A stretch of DNA of 64,000 bases from Rheum nobile (GCA_027886185.1 WOAB01000109.1:9776501-9840500); one strand, 5' to 3'. Counted from the first letter of the stretch, positions 1 to 11,570 are shown. Numbers and translations: made by a program. The notes: generated by a model from the letters alone, not told the origin.

Positions 1-3
1 CTC

Positions 4-1530
4 TTGAGTAAGAAGGAGGCCAAGCCTAGACTGATCCGATGGATTCTTCTCCTTCAAGAGTTTGACTTAGAGATTAGAGACAAAAAGGGCACAGAGAATT
101 TGGTTGCTGACCATCTTTCTAGGTTGACTCAAGAGCAGTTGGAGTGCACAAAAGATGAGCCACCTATTGATGATTCATTTCCTGATGATCATCTTTTCAG
201 GATTGCTAATGAAGTCCTGACTCTTGCAAATTCAAGAATGCCATGGTATGCTGATTTTGTCAACTACTTGGTTTGCAATGAGTTACCTCCTAAGCTCTCA
301 TTCCAACAGAAGAAGAAATTCCTCTCTGATGTCCGACATTATTTTTGGGATGAGCCATTGCTTTTCAAGAGGTGTGCTGATGGAGTTATTAGAAGATGTG
401 TCCCTGAGGAGGAGGTAGAGAGTGTCATCACTCATTGTCATTCTCTACCATGTGGAGGACATGTTGGGTCCTCAAAGACAACCACCAAGATATTGAATTC
501 AGCCCTCTATTGGCCTTCTATGTTTAAGGATGTGCACCGTTTCATTGCTTCATGTGATGCATGTCAACGTACGGGGAACATTTCTAGGAGGAATGAAATG
601 CCTCTTAACAACATTTAGGAGGTTGAGATCTTTGATGTTTGGGGAGTAGATTTCATGGGACCTTTTCCACCGTCATGCTCTAACAAGTATATTCTTGTGG
701 CGGTGGATTATGTGTCCAAGTGGGTGGAAGCCATTGCCTCACCGACAAATGACTCAAGAGTGGTGTCTAAGTTCTTTAATAAGGTGATCTTTCCAAGGTT
801 TGGGACTCTAAGAGTTGTAATAAGTGATGGAGGATCCCACTTTATTGAGAAGAAGTTTGAGGCTTTGCTGAAGAAGTATGGGGTTACGCACCGGGTTGCA
901 ACTCCATATCATCCTCAAACTAGTGGACAAGTTGAGGTCTCTAACCGGGAGATCAAGGCCATCTTAGAGAAGACCGTGTCCCGATCCCGGAAAGATTGGG
1001 CAATGAAGCTAGATGACGCTCTTTGGGCTTATAGGACAGCATTTAAGACTCCCATTGGCACAACACCTTATCGATTGATTTATGGGAAGTCTTGTCATCT
1101 ACCGGTGGAACTCGAACACAAGGCGTATTGGGCAATCAAATTGTTCAATTATGACATGAAGGAAGCCGGTGAGAAAAGGATGTTGCAATTACAAGAGCTT
1201 GAGGAGTTGAGGTTGAATGCTTATGAGAATGCCCGAATTTATAAGGAGAGGACAAAGAGATGGCATGACAAGCATATTGTCCCTAGAGAATTTCATGAAG
1301 GCGATCTCGTCTTGTTATACAACTCTAGGTTGAGACTTTTTCCGGGAAAGCTGAGATCCCGTTGGAATGGTCCGTTCCAAGTGCGGAAAGTGTACCCTCA
1401 TGGTGCAATTGAGATATGGAGCGAAGGAACGGGACAATTCAAGGTGAACGGGCAGCGGTTAAAGAAGTACATCGCGGGTGCCCCGATCGAGATAACCGTT
1501 TCCGCCCTCCTTCTCGATCCGGTTCCTTGA
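4..1530 (+). pseudogene. Athila-like pol: RNase H end and integrase, one nonsense codon
   Basis: This is the C-terminal part of a retrotransposon polyprotein. It starts with the end of RNase H (the GTENLVADHLSRL motif), followed by the integrase zinc-binding region (His-His, then the CDAC pair near codons 187-190). The integrase core follows with its catalytic Asp in VDFMGPFP, Asp in ISDGGSHF and Glu in TSGQVEVSN. After that comes the basic C-terminal region ending around KVNGQRLKKYI. A TAG at 616-618 interrupts the frame just before the core; downstream codons continue in the same frame, so it is a point nonsense and not a frameshift. Integrase would join cDNA to the host chromosome. The piece is inactive as it stands. 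The start is cut by the window edge. Confidence 0.85.
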
Positions 1531-3110
1531 AAGACGACGGAAGGTCAAGCTAATGACCGTAAACGAGCGCTGGATGGGAGGCAACCCATCAGGTACGTTT
1601 TCTTTCATCTTTCTTCTTTCTTTTAAAACAAAGGGATCGACCCTGCTTGACTGAGAGAAACCCGGCCGCAACCCGACCGAGTTTCGACCGGGTTTCGAAC
1701 TGCTAGCCGAAAAAAAAAATTGACGGGAGCTTCTCTGAGGCTAACTCGGCCTCGACCCGACCGGGTTTCGGGCCGGGTCTGCTTGACTGAGAGAACCCCG
1801 GCCGAGACCCGACCGGGCGTCGACCGAGTTTCACTCAGTTTTTGTTCCCTAAAAAAAATAAAAAATATCTGCATGATAGGAGCTATCACTCCCTTTGTTC
1901 CCTTTGTCTTCTAAAAAGTTTCAATTCTATCCCATAGACTTGTTTGAAGTGTTTGAAGTCTTGATGATGTCTAGCTTGGTTTTGAACTTGTTTGATGATT
2001 GGATGAGCATGCATATTCTTTGAGATTTCAGTTGGCATTGAAATTCTAGACAAAAAGCCACGTGAGGATCTTTTGGCCGTATTAGGACTACTATACTATC
2101 ATGAGTCCTTTCTCTTTATGTGTGATGCTCACTCTTGATTGCTTGCTCTAGAACTTGCATTTGTACTGTTTTTCAAGACCACGTCATGACTTTTGTACAT
2201 GCACAGAAAATGATTGAGGCAATTAGTTTGATACCCCATTTACCCATGACTACCCTTTACATTAATTGCCCTTAGGTTAACCCCTTTGAGCCTTTATTTT
2301 CCGATTTGATTGATAAGCTTCACAAATTTGGCCAAGCCTCATTTTATGAGCCTTTCTCCCCTCCGAGGAGCTAGGAATATTCTATATTGACTTGTGTGAG
2401 TGCTTGGGAAGTAAGCTTGGGGGAGTTTTTGTATGTATTGCAATTGTAAAGTTCTTGGGTATAAAAAAAAAAAAAAAAAAACAATGGGAAAGAAATAAAG
2501 AGTGAAGTCGTTCTCCACATTACTTAGTGTTCGAGTGCATTCACAAATGCTTGTATCTCGATGAATCATTGGAGTGGAAACAATTTTACTAATGCTGGGG
2601 TCAATAAAAAAAAATCAAGTGAAGCATAGTGGTTGGGAATGATTGTTGTGTTCTTCAGTTTCGGTGCACTCTTTTGTAATGTCGAGATAGAATATTTCCG
2701 ATGTTCCTCGGACTTGCACCACATGGCTAAACAATCCCCCTACCTACTTGCATTACCTTGGCCACATTACAACCTAATAAAAGACCTCTTGATTCGTGTA
2801 TTGTGCAAGGTTTTTCATGGTGGAGATTTAAGTCTTATGCAAGCTTATGGCAGTCAAGTTTTCATTAGTGAGATTTGAGCGTTAAATGTCCAATTTTAAA
2901 CACTTGAGAGAGAGAGAATACATTGTCCTATGTGAGGTTTAGAATGGAGATGCCTTCCTTGTCTCTTTGATGTTACACATGCATGTTATGACTTCGATTG
3001 TCAAGCCTTGTTTCTATAATTGTTGCCTAGACCATTGTTGAGATGAATGCACAGCTTGCTCGTTTTGTGGTGTCGAATTGATTTCTTACTTGAGGACAAG
3101 CAAGGTTCAA
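1531..3110 (+). other. Non-coding tail of the Athila-like element
   Basis: No convincing coding region is seen between the integrase stop and the polypurine tract. The stretch contains the GGGAGGCAACCCATC signature (about 1577-1591), a GC-rich duplicated block, an A-run near 2463-2481, and an internal copy of the polypurine motif (AAGCTTGGGGGAG at 2413-2424) about 700 bp before the real one. Confidence 0.6.
1647..1835 (+). repeat. GC-rich duplicated block with CGACCGGGTTTCG-like units
   Basis: The phrase CTTGACTGAGAGAA followed by a run of CCCGACCG and GTTTCG words occurs at about 1647-1700 and again at about 1780-1832. Shorter copies lie between. It stands out from the AT-rich surroundings. 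Confidence 0.6.
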
Positions 3111-3122
3111 GCTTGGGGGAAT
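3111..3122 (+). promoter_or_regulatory. Polypurine tract of the Athila-like element
   Basis: GCTTGGGGGAAT lies directly before the TGATAG end of the LTR. It is the usual position and composition of the plus-strand primer of Athila/Tat elements. Confidence 0.75.
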
Positions 3123-3123
3123 T

Positions 3124-3687
3124 TGATAGCATGCATTTAGGAGATTGATGTTAGATAGATCCCTAGGATAGAACTTGAGGATTATTTGCGCGAAAGTGAC
3201 TTAATCCTCTTGTGGTACTTGACTATCGAATAGATTCTTGGATGAGTAGATTCCGCTGAGCGCGAAAGTGGATGTTGTTTCTACTTGTCCATTGATCTAT
3301 ACAGAACTTAATGGATCTTTATGAGATTAGCTTTGTGCGAAAGTGACTGCTAATCGAATTTAGGTACATACACTATTCGTCTGAAAAGAGGTAGTGTTGA
3401 CATAAGATAGTGAGACCTTCGATTGACATTCATGCTGAAATCTAATTAAATATTGTTTAGAATCTACCGTAGCACCATTGTGGGGATTCTAACCTTGGAA
3501 GCTTTTCCCTAATTGATAATCTCGTTTTGCTTGATATTTGTTAACATTGGAACCGAACTGCAACTTTTCTTGTCTACGACTTAATCTATTAGTTGATCTG
3601 ACAATTGGTACTACATAGTCCCAGAGTTCGACACCTTGATACTAAAACCGAACCCGTACACTTGCGGGGTAGGATTTGGACCTATCA
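3124..3687 (+). repeat. 3' LTR of the Athila-like element
   Basis: It begins TGATAG after the polypurine tract and ends CTATCA, a perfect 6-bp inverted terminal match, giving 564 bp. Near its end is the phrase CCCAGAGTTCGAC, resembling the CCCTGTGGGATTCGACTC found near the end of the solo LTR at 8335-9972. The paired 5' LTR is outside the window. Confidence 0.75.
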
Positions 3688-4469
3688 TCGTGTTTGCTGC
3701 AAATTCTTTGATAAAATCGTGGCTTATGCAAGGAAGAATACAACCTTTGGTTGGTATTAAACTGAATGGAATTAATTATTGCATTAAACCAACTCACTCC
3801 CATTTATTCCACCGAAAACTCTTGTGAGTTCCTGCATTTAATGAGCCGTTTTTCTACATTTTCTCTTCTTCTTTTTGCTGCATAAACCTTGGTTGAATTT
3901 GTGTGAATTATGAGTCAGATGAACCGATCAAGGGGCTGAGAATAGCGGAACCAACCTGAGAAAACTCAAACCAACTGAACACATTCAGGGTCTAAACTTT
4001 TCTTCAACAACTCTTATGTGCTCACATCAGCCCAAGGCTATTGTACTCAGATTGTTTCCTCTCGTGTAATTCTACAAGTGTGATTCAAGAAAAACTCGAG
4101 AAAGATAAGGCTAGTAGCCAGAAAAAGTCGAGTAAAAAGTCAAAAGTTTGAGAAAGAAAGGCTAGGGGCCAGAAAAAAACGAACACAAGTTGAATTTGAG
4201 GCCCTTGTTGTAGTACATTTTCTGAGTTCCCTGACTTGGACCTTTTGGCTGCATAAAACACCAAGTTTGAACAAAGTTTTTGTGGCTTTCTTGTTTGCAA
4301 AACAACCCCAACTAAGCCTTGTTTTGAGAGCTTGCAATTCTGAACTTTGTGACAACTTTTACAACAAAATTTTGGGAACTTGCTGGTTCAGTTCCCTTGG
4401 TTGAATTGCTTTCTCTTTAGTTCATGTGTTTGGGTATTGCCTTGGTTGTTAACTTGCAAGGAAGGTGCC
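3688..4469 (+). other. Untranslated region ahead of the CRM-like gag
   Basis: No gene is seen. The sequence leads into the gag ORF of the next element. Around 4100-4190 two copies of AAGGCTAG(T/G)(A/G)GCCAGAAAAA form a short direct repeat. I could not find a 5' LTR or a clear tRNA primer site here, so the left end of the CRM-like element is undefined. Confidence 0.4.
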
Positions 4470-6104
4470 ATGTATCCAAATAACAAACAAAAAGGAATCA
4501 ACACCCAAGACACACCATCGCCGATCACAATGGAAACTCTCTTGAAAGCCTTCCAAACGAGCAAGGAAGAACAACAAGAACATGTGAGGCAACAAATCCA
4601 AGAAGTGAGGGCGGAGACCTCAGCCTTCATGCAAAGTATGGAAGCCAAAATTGAGGACTCCCTCAGATGGACAAGACCAAATGGACAACGAGAAGATCGT
4701 GGTTCCCCACACTCTCCACGTCAAGAAGGAGACCAACTTGGAGTCATGGCCACTGCCTTTTCTAAGATAACCTTCAATGAGGAGGCTACCACGTGTCAAG
4801 CTCCTCATGTTGCCTCCATCCGCCAAGATCAAGGGTTTGGTGAGGATCACTTGTCTCTTGTCAATTCTTACCCGCTCATTCGGACTAACCATGCAGGAAT
4901 TGGCACAAGAAATGCTCTACCTCGGCCCTTCTCAAGGCTAGTTCCCTTGCCCAGAAGGAATGTACCCAGGAACCTCCCTCCTAGAGACCAACCTAGGGAG
5001 AGAATGGGTCAGTTTCAAAGGGAACTACGCCAAGATCCTCGAGGGTACTTTGAAGATGACTATGAGAGGCCCCAAGGAAGAGAGCAATACCATGGCGTGA
5101 AGGTACAAGTTCCTACCTTTTCAGGTTCGTCGGATGTTGAGTCATACTTGGATTGGGAGTCCAAAGCCGAATCAGTTTTTGACTTCTACAACTATGGAGA
5201 TGTCCAACGTGTGGCCCTTGCTACCATTAACTTCACGGAGTTTGCATACCAATGGTGGCAAGAAGAGAAGGAAGAACGTGTGTATGGAGGGTACCAGGCC
5301 ATAGAAACATGGAGAGATCTCAAGGCTGCCATGAGAGCTCGTTTTGTGCCAGAAGATTACCTGGCTCGCATCCACGTCAAGCTTGAACGCATCAAGCAAG
5401 GATCAAGAAGTCCGGATGAGTTCTATAAGGAACTGAGAATTCTCTTGTTTAGATCGGGCATCAAGTTTCCCGAGGAATATGTAATTTCTAAATTTGTTGG
5501 TGGTTTAAACTCTGATTTAGCTAACATTGTAGAAAATCAAAGGTTTGTTAGGGGCACACCCATTGAAGAAGTCCTCCACTATGTCAACCATGTGTATGGC
5601 AACTTGCAAAAGAAGAGGACTAGCTCAAGTTCCCGCTCTTGGCTCACGTCAAGCTCCAGTACCTCCAATGCTCAGCCAAGACGCCAAGAACCAAAGAGGG
5701 AACTACCACCACCACTGGGAAGAGAAGGAGAGCCACGCGCAAGGGAACTGAAGTGTTTTAAGTGCCTAGGCCTAGGACACTTCGCCAAGGACTGTCCAAA
5801 CAAGAAGCGAGTGTTGCTCAACACTCATGGTGAGTATGAATTCAAAGACGAAGTCCTAGAAGAAGCCGAGAGAGAAGAAGGTCAAATAGAGGAACTACCA
5901 ATAGAGGAGGAACTACACCTAGAGGCGGCCGTAGGGGATTGCTTTGTTGTCAAGCGCACTCTAGTTGCCAATGATGCTCCCAGCATTCCAAACCAACGTG
6001 AGACCATCTTCCACACAATATGCTTTATTCAAGGTAAGGTTTGTAGCATGATCATAGACGGAGGCTCGTGTTGCAACATAATTGATCAAGAGGTAGTATC
6101 CTGA
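4470..6104 (+). pseudogene. CRM-like gag and start of protease
   Basis: Capsid-type gag protein of a Ty3/gypsy element. I chose the ATG at 4470 (MYPNNKQ), although the frame is open back to 4380. The N-terminus is Gln/Glu-rich and probably coiled (about residues 20-50). The retrotransposon gag core lies around VPTFSGSSDVESYLDWE to FVGGLNSDL, then a Ser/Arg-rich linker, one CCHC zinc knuckle (CFKCLGLGHFAKDC), an acidic spacer, and the protease start with MIIDGGSCCNI. The active-site triad reads DGG rather than DSG, a form I recall from other plant elements. A TGA at 6102-6104 stops it three codons after IIDQE, and the same frame continues downstream. This stop could be a CpG decay product. Confidence 0.8.
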
Positions 6105-6737
6105 TTCAAACTCTCAACTTTACCTCATCTTCAACCTCATACTTTATGTTGGCTTAATTCTTCTACTCCTCTAAAAGTCAAAGAGCAAGCCAGGGTTAAG
6201 TTCGCCATTGGAGGGTATGAGGACGAAGTTCTTTGTGATGTGTTGCCTATGACCGCTTGCCACAATTTGCTTGGAAGGCCATGGCAGTTTGACAGAGGAG
6301 TCATCCACCATGGGGTTACAAATGAATACTCCTTCCATTTGCAAGGGAAACGGATCACTCTTCACCCCTTGGCGCCACATGAGATCATGTCTGATCACAT
6401 TGAAAGGGAACAAAGGAAGTTGGCTAAGGAAAAGGAAGCCGTAGTCCAAGGCAAGAAAATGGCCATAGGGAACCAGGGAGGCGCATCCAACCATATGCTT
6501 CTAGCCAAGTCAAAAGAAGTAGTTCACGCCATCCAGGGAAGTAAAGTTTGTTACCTTCTCATATTTAAGGAAACATTATTTTCCTCCCAAGAGCTAGATG
6601 ATCTTCCTAAGCCTATTGCTCGTCTTTTACAGGGATTTGAAGATCTATTCCAAGAAGATATTCCAAGTGGGTTGCCACCCATTAGAGGAATAGAGCACCA
6701 AATTGATTTCATCCCCGGGGCTACACTTCCAAACTGA
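6105..6737 (+). pseudogene. CRM-like protease end and RT N-terminal linker
   Basis: This continues the gag-pol frame after the TGA at 6102. It contains the protease C-terminal signature CDVLPMTACHNLLGRPW, a Lys/Glu-rich connector, and the lead-in to reverse transcriptase (FQEDIPSGLPPIRGIEHQID). It ends at a second in-frame TGA (6735-6737) in the otherwise standard phrase before the RT fingers. It has no function by itself and is a segment of the broken polyprotein. Confidence 0.75.
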
Positions 6738-8018
6738 GCTGCCTATAGGGCCAATCCTGAGGAGACAAAGGAGCTCCAAAAACAAGTTCAAGAGCTACTT
6801 AACAAAGGGTACGCGAGACAGAGCCTTAGCCCATGTGCAGTTCCCGTCATCCTGGTTCCCAAGAAAGATGGAACGTGGAGGATGTGTGTGGATTGTCGAG
6901 CCATCAATAACATTACCATCAAGTATCGACATCCAATCCCAAGGCTTGATGATATGCTCGATGAGTTGCATGGAGCAAGCATATTCTCCAAGATTGACCT
7001 TAAGAGTGGCTACCACAAAATAAGGATGAAGGAGGGCGACGAGTGGAAAACCGCCTTCAAAACCAAGTATGGCTTGTATGAGTGGATGGTCATGCCTTTC
7101 GGACTCACAAATGCCCCAAGCACATTCATGAGGTTGATGAATCATGTTCTACGGCCTTTTCTTGGTAAATTTGTGGTAGTTTATTTTGATGATATCTTGG
7201 TATATAGCCACCACTTGCATGAACATGTTAATCACCTTCAACAAGTCTTAGAGGTACTTAGGAGTGAAAAATTGTATGCTAATTTCAAGAAATGTCATTT
7301 TTGCTCCGACCATGTGGTGTTTCTAGGTTTTGTTGTATGTAGGGAAGGATTAAAAGTTGATGAAGAAAAGGTGAAGGCAATCCAAGAGTGGCCAGTTCCC
7401 ACCACCATGACCCAAGTGCGTAGTTTCCTTGGATTAGCTGGGTTCTACCGCAGATTTGTGAGAGATTTTAGCACTTTGGCCACGCCCCTCACCGAACTCA
7501 CTAAGAAGAATGTGGCCTTTAAGTGGGAGGCTACACAAGAGGAAGCTTTTATGGCTCTCAAGGAAAGGGTCACACATGCACCGCTCCTAGCCCTGCCCAA
7601 CTTTGACAAAACCTTCGAGATCGAGTGTGATGCATCCGGAATTGGTCTTGGGGGAGTGCTCATGCAAGGAGGCAAGCCGATTGCCTACTTTAGTGAGAAA
7701 TTAGGAGGCACTGAGTTGAATTACCCAACATATGACAAGGAGTTGTTGGCCCTAGTTCGAGTGCTCAAGGTATGGCAACATTACCTTCTACCAAGGGAAT
7801 TTGGCATCCACTCGGACCATGAAGCATTGAAGTTCTTGAAAGGGCAAAGCAAACTGAACAAGCGGCATGCCAAATGGGTTGAATTCATTGAGGCTTTCCC
7901 TTATGTCATCAAACATAAGAAGGGAACTGACAACGTGGTGGTCGATGCACTATCAAGGCGGTACACTCTTCTCTCTCGTTTGGATGCTAAGTTGTTAGGT
8001 TTTTCCTTCATGAAATAA
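6738..8018 (+). pseudogene. CRM-like reverse transcriptase and RNase H
   Basis: Same frame again. The RT fingers and palm include MCVDCRAINNITIKYRHPIP, the LKSGYHKIRM block, and the catalytic YFDDILVYS box. The thumb runs through VRSFLGLAGFYRRFV. RNase H follows with the first catalytic Asp in IECDASGIGLGGVLMQ, the Glu in TYDKELLALV, the Asp in HSDHEALKFL, and the end DNVVVDALSRR. All catalytic residues I can recognise are kept. A TAA at 8016-8018 ends the segment, and codons after it continue in frame into integrase. Confidence 0.85.
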
Positions 8019-8334
8019 CTTTATGCTAGTGATGAGGATTTTTGTGAAGTCTTTGATGCATGCATGTCCACGGGAAGTAGAGACCAATTCTTTTTGCATG
8101 ATGGGTTCCTATTTAGAAAGTCTAAGTTGTGTGTTCCTAGGGGATCAACTAGGCGGTTGTTGGTCCAAGAGGCCCATAGTGGGGGACTCATGGGACACTT
8201 TGGTGTGCTCAAAACCTTGCATACCCTCCAAGAATATTTCTATTGGCCTAACATGTATAAATCAGTCAAGAAGTTTTGTGCCTCATGTACTACTTGTTTG
8301 AAGGCTAAATCTAAAGTCCAACCACATGGCTTGT
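8019..8334 (+). pseudogene. CRM-like integrase zinc-binding domain, cut by solo LTR
   Basis: This is the HHCC integrase N-terminal domain: the His pair lies in HSGGLMGHFG and the Cys pair in CASCTTC. The reading frame is cut after the Gly codon of QPHGL by the inserted LTR beginning at 8335. It resumes at 9978 without loss of frame if the insert and one copy of its 5-bp duplication are removed. Confidence 0.8.
8330..8334. repeat. Target-site duplication CTTGT, left copy
   Basis: CTTGT directly precedes the TGATAG end of the inserted LTR and is repeated at 9973-9977 directly after its TTATCA end. Confidence 0.85.
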
Positions 8335-9972
8335 TGATAGGTGTCATTTCATGCACCTTAACTAGTGATTATTGACATATTTTAGATGGAGTTTTGGAGT
8401 AGATTTAGGCTAAGTCTGTAATCCAGAAGAGTAGTTGAGAAGTGAAGCTATCCAAGGTTTTACGGCTTAGATGGAGATGATGAGGATCTGCTGGAGTTTA
8501 TTGGAGAAGACTACCAACACTTGGTAGTAAAGAAGAGCAGAAGAGGTGACTCCTAGAGAAGTGAAGCCCCGCGCCAGAGCCACCGCGACCCGGCGATGGG
8601 TCTCAGAGAAGAATGCCGCCTCGCGGTGGAAAGCACCGCCTCACGGTGGAAATCACGCCTCGCAGCCGTTTGCTGGGAGAAACAAATAAATTGAAGAAGC
8701 CGCATGGTGATTGCTGGAATTGGAAGGAAGATGGGCCCAGGAGGAAATTAGGCCCAAATGAAGAAAGGCCCATCAGGAGAGAAACTCGCGTGAAGCGAGG
8801 CGGGAATCGAAGCGCTGAATTGAAGCTGGAGAAAGCGGATGATGATGTCATGATGACGTCATCCATGTGCTGTTTGGCGTGTTGTAGCTTGTTGTTGGGC
8901 CGTGCTGATGCTGCTGAGATGGGCCGATTGCTGTTGTGGGCTGAGGCTGCTGCCGAGCTGCTTACACGAGAGAGAAGCCGAGATTACGGGATTAATTTCC
9001 CTGTTCGATTTTCATAGTATATTTTTGGTTATTATTATATTATTTTATTTCCTTGTAATTGGGGTTTGTGATCTTGGGCTTTAGGTTAACTCTATTTAAC
9101 CTAATGCCCACAGCCTCCAGCCACAATTAGATTAGATTTTAGTTTGAAGTTCGTTTCTTTTCCACCTCCAGGGTTTCCAACCCATGGAGAGCTAAACACC
9201 TTTATTTCGCTAGACAATTGAAGCATTGCAATGGATTGGTTGTGAGATTTCTATTCGTTGTTCTATATCTTATAAGTGTTGGTTTGATTCTCTTGGTTAT
9301 ATTGTCTATTGATTTATGTTGGTTTATCTAGAGTTGCTAACTAGGTTTTTTGACATCTATCATAGTGCTAGGATTGCATATAGGGGTTCCGAGTGTATAT
9401 CTAGTGGCAAACACAATTGTGCGTATAGGGGTTCCGAGCGTACGATTGTGAGTGAGAATCAGTTGCATGTTAAGTAGGGGAGTGAGTACTTGTACGTCTT
9501 TCTACTTGCATGTATCCTATATCCTTGTGTGCATTGCTATTGCTTTGTTGGTGGTAATGTACCCCGGTCTGGTATCGCGTGACAGGCGTGACTGGTGTAT
9601 TTTACCATTGACATAGTAATAAGTCTATTGACGACTGTGAGAATCAGTAGTACTTAAGACCAGGATGGGAACAACTATAAGATTGTGAAAAGAACTTGGA
9701 TTTAATAGATTTCAGTGATCAACCTGTTTCCTTTGCAGTGTGGATATTTTTCTGGTGGAATACTTCCACCCATTATTCTTATTCTTTCTCTAAAGCTTGC
9801 ATCTTTGTTACTCTATGTTTGATAACTAAAACCCCCATTTGTTACTTTGCATGCTCATAAATACTTAGAAAGATCACTTCCTCCCTGTGGGATTCGACTC
9901 TTGCTTGCCTCTACTACTTGTTTAGGTTTGTTAGGATTATTTTGTTTAAGGTGTCACGATAACGCCTTATCA
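8335..9972 (+). mobile_element. Solo LTR, Athila/Tat-like, inserted in CRM-like integrase
   Basis: It starts TGATAG and ends CTTATCA, is 1638 bp long, and has identical 5-bp flanks (CTTGT). No gag, pol, primer site or second LTR lies inside, so it reads as a solo LTR left by recombination between two LTRs. The end phrase CCCTGTGGGATTCGACTC is typical of Athila/Tat LTRs. ORFs inside (for example 8613-9017) have no recognisable domain. The end signature is similar in type to the LTR at 3124-3687, but the sequences are clearly not the same family. Confidence 0.85.
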
Positions 9973-9977
9973 CTTGT
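9973..9977. repeat. Target-site duplication CTTGT, right copy
   Basis: It matches 8330-8334 and restores the integrase reading frame at the junction. Confidence 0.85.
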
Positions 9978-11179
9978 ACACACCGTTGCCCATTCCCCAA
10001 GCTCCTTGGGAAGACATCTCCATGGATTTTGTGCTAGGATTGCCTAGGTCTAAGAGGGGTAGAGATTCTATTTTTGTTGTGGTAGACCGGTTCTCTAAAA
10101 TGGCTCACTTTATTGCTTGTCATAAAACCGATGATGCTTCACATGTTGCTACTCTATTCTTTGACAATATTGTGAGATTGCATGGAGTTCCCAAGTCTAT
10201 AGTATCCAATCGTGATGTCAAGTTCCTAAGCTACTTTTGGAAGACATTATGGGCCAAGCTTGGTACTAAGCTCCTCTTTTCCACCACTTGCCATCCTCAA
10301 ACGGACGATCAGACTGAGGTAACTAACCGTACTCTTGGTTCCCTACTTAGAACAATATTGCAGACTAACTTGCGCAGGTGGAAGGATTGTCTACCCTTCA
10401 TTGAGTTTGCCTACAATCGATCCGTTCACACCGCCACCATGAAGACGCCATTTGAAGTGGTGTATGGTCGCAACCCTGCAACACCTTTGGATCACTTACC
10501 ATATGCCATCATGGAGCAAGAAAGCAAGGAGGGAACTGACCATGCCCACATGATTAAAAAGCTTCATGAGGACACTCGGGTGCAGCTTGAAAGGAAGGCC
10601 TTGCAGTACAAGAGACAAGCCGACAAGGACCGCAAGGAGGTGCTGCTGGAGCCTGGAGATTTGGTGTGGTTGCACTTAAGGAAAGAGCGGTTCCCGACCC
10701 TCCGCAACTCCAAACTCAAACCTAGGGGAGATGGCCCATTTCAGGTGCTCGAGAAGATCAACAACAATGCCTACCGCATCGAGTTACCGCCCACCTATGG
10801 AGTCCACGAAGTGTTCAATGTCGCATATTTGGTTCCCTATTTGGTGGACGCAGATTCCGACCTTGATGCGATGGATTCGAGGTCGAATCCTTTCCATGGA
10901 GGGGAGGATGATGTGACTATGCCTATGCCCCATCAAGTTCCTTCCACCCCAAGGTCTCCGAGTTCCCTACATAGTTCCCTGCAAAGTAAGACCCCTACAG
11001 TTCCCTCTGATCTGGATGAGTTCCCTCCACTGGCGTCTCCTGAGCCACCACCAAGGATCACACGTACTCAGGCCATGGAGCTGCAATCCAAGATCAAGAA
11101 GGGGCTCCTAAACCTTGGAGTGATGAGCCAAGACCTTATGGGATCAATGACATTGCTTGTGTCCCTCAGTTCCCTCTAA
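9978..11179 (+). pseudogene. CRM-like integrase core and C-terminus
   Basis: The integrase core has the catalytic Asp in SMDFVLGLPRS, Asp in SNRDVKF and Glu in QTEVTNR. It is followed by the GPFQVLEKINNNAYRIELP SH3-like region and a tail with SNPFHGGEDD, the feature pointing to the CRM group. The last 100 residues are Pro/Ser-rich and end with a Lys-rich stretch. No canonical chromodomain is visible, which fits CRM elements whose tail carries a different targeting motif. This 3' segment is uninterrupted, but it is separated from its N-terminal domain by the solo LTR. Confidence 0.8.
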
Positions 11180-11309
11180 GGAACTCCACTGCCGACATTT
11201 TGCACAAGACCTTCTAGAAGGAATTCCAGTCGATCTCTTTAATATATTTTCAGAATGATATTATGTATTTTTAGAGTTTTAAAGACTACTTTAATTGTGG
11301 GATTTACTT

Positions 11310-11323
11310 GGGGAGGGGGAGAG
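11310..11323 (+). promoter_or_regulatory. Polypurine tract of the CRM-like element
   Basis: GGGGAGGGGGAGAG sits about 130 bp after the integrase stop, at the expected place before a 3' LTR. Confidence 0.6.
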
Positions 11324-11570
11324 TCTAGGAGTTAAGTTTTGTTGGCTATATGAAAGGGTAGCCATGAACTCCTAGGAAGCCTATAAAAGGCTGAGTTCTC
11401 TTCCTTGTAAAGCACCTTGAACTTAATCAAAAACCTCTCAAAGAGCTCAGTTTTCCCATGGAAAATTCCAGCAACAACCTTAGTTCGTGAGTTGTATCGA
11501 ACTACCTATCGATCTTCTTCTTAGGGTGAGTTACATCCCTTAGGCGTCGATCACCCTTGTTCTTCCTAAG
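11324..11570 (+). repeat. Probable 3' LTR remnant of the CRM-like element
   Basis: It follows the polypurine tract and contains a TATA box (CTATAAAAGGC near 11391), as expected for LTR U3/R. There is no TG start exactly at the tract and no second copy in the window, so limits are uncertain. Its right end merges into the truncated Sirevirus. Confidence 0.4.

Larger units (their letters stand above)
1..3687 (+). mobile_element. Athila-like Ty3/gypsy retrotransposon, 3' half
   Basis: The order is RNase H end, integrase, about 1.6 kb of non-coding tail, polypurine tract and LTR, as expected for the 3' half of a plus-strand Ty3/gypsy element whose 5' part lies outside the window. Just after the integrase stop there is GGGAGGCAACCCATC, a short conserved signature I associate with Athila/Tat elements. 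The LTR has matching TGATAG and CTATCA ends. Lineage is inferred from the integrase style and this tail. No env-like ORF is readable between integrase and LTR. Confidence 0.8.
3688..11570 (+). mobile_element. CRM-like Ty3/gypsy retrotransposon with nested solo LTR
   Basis: Gag, protease, RT, RNase H and integrase follow each other on the plus strand in one reading frame once the inserted 1638-bp LTR plus one 5-bp duplicate is discounted. The gag core (WWQEE region, GSRSPDEFYKEL) and the integrase tail (SNPFHGGEDD) resemble centromeric CRM elements. Breaks are in-frame stops at 6102, 6735 and 8016 and the insertion at 8335. Both outer limits are approximate because I could not pair its LTRs. 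Confidence 0.65.

Noticed and set aside
8613..9017. 134-codon ORF inside the solo LTR
   Set aside because: No known domain, low complexity, and the surrounding LTR structure with target duplication explains the DNA.
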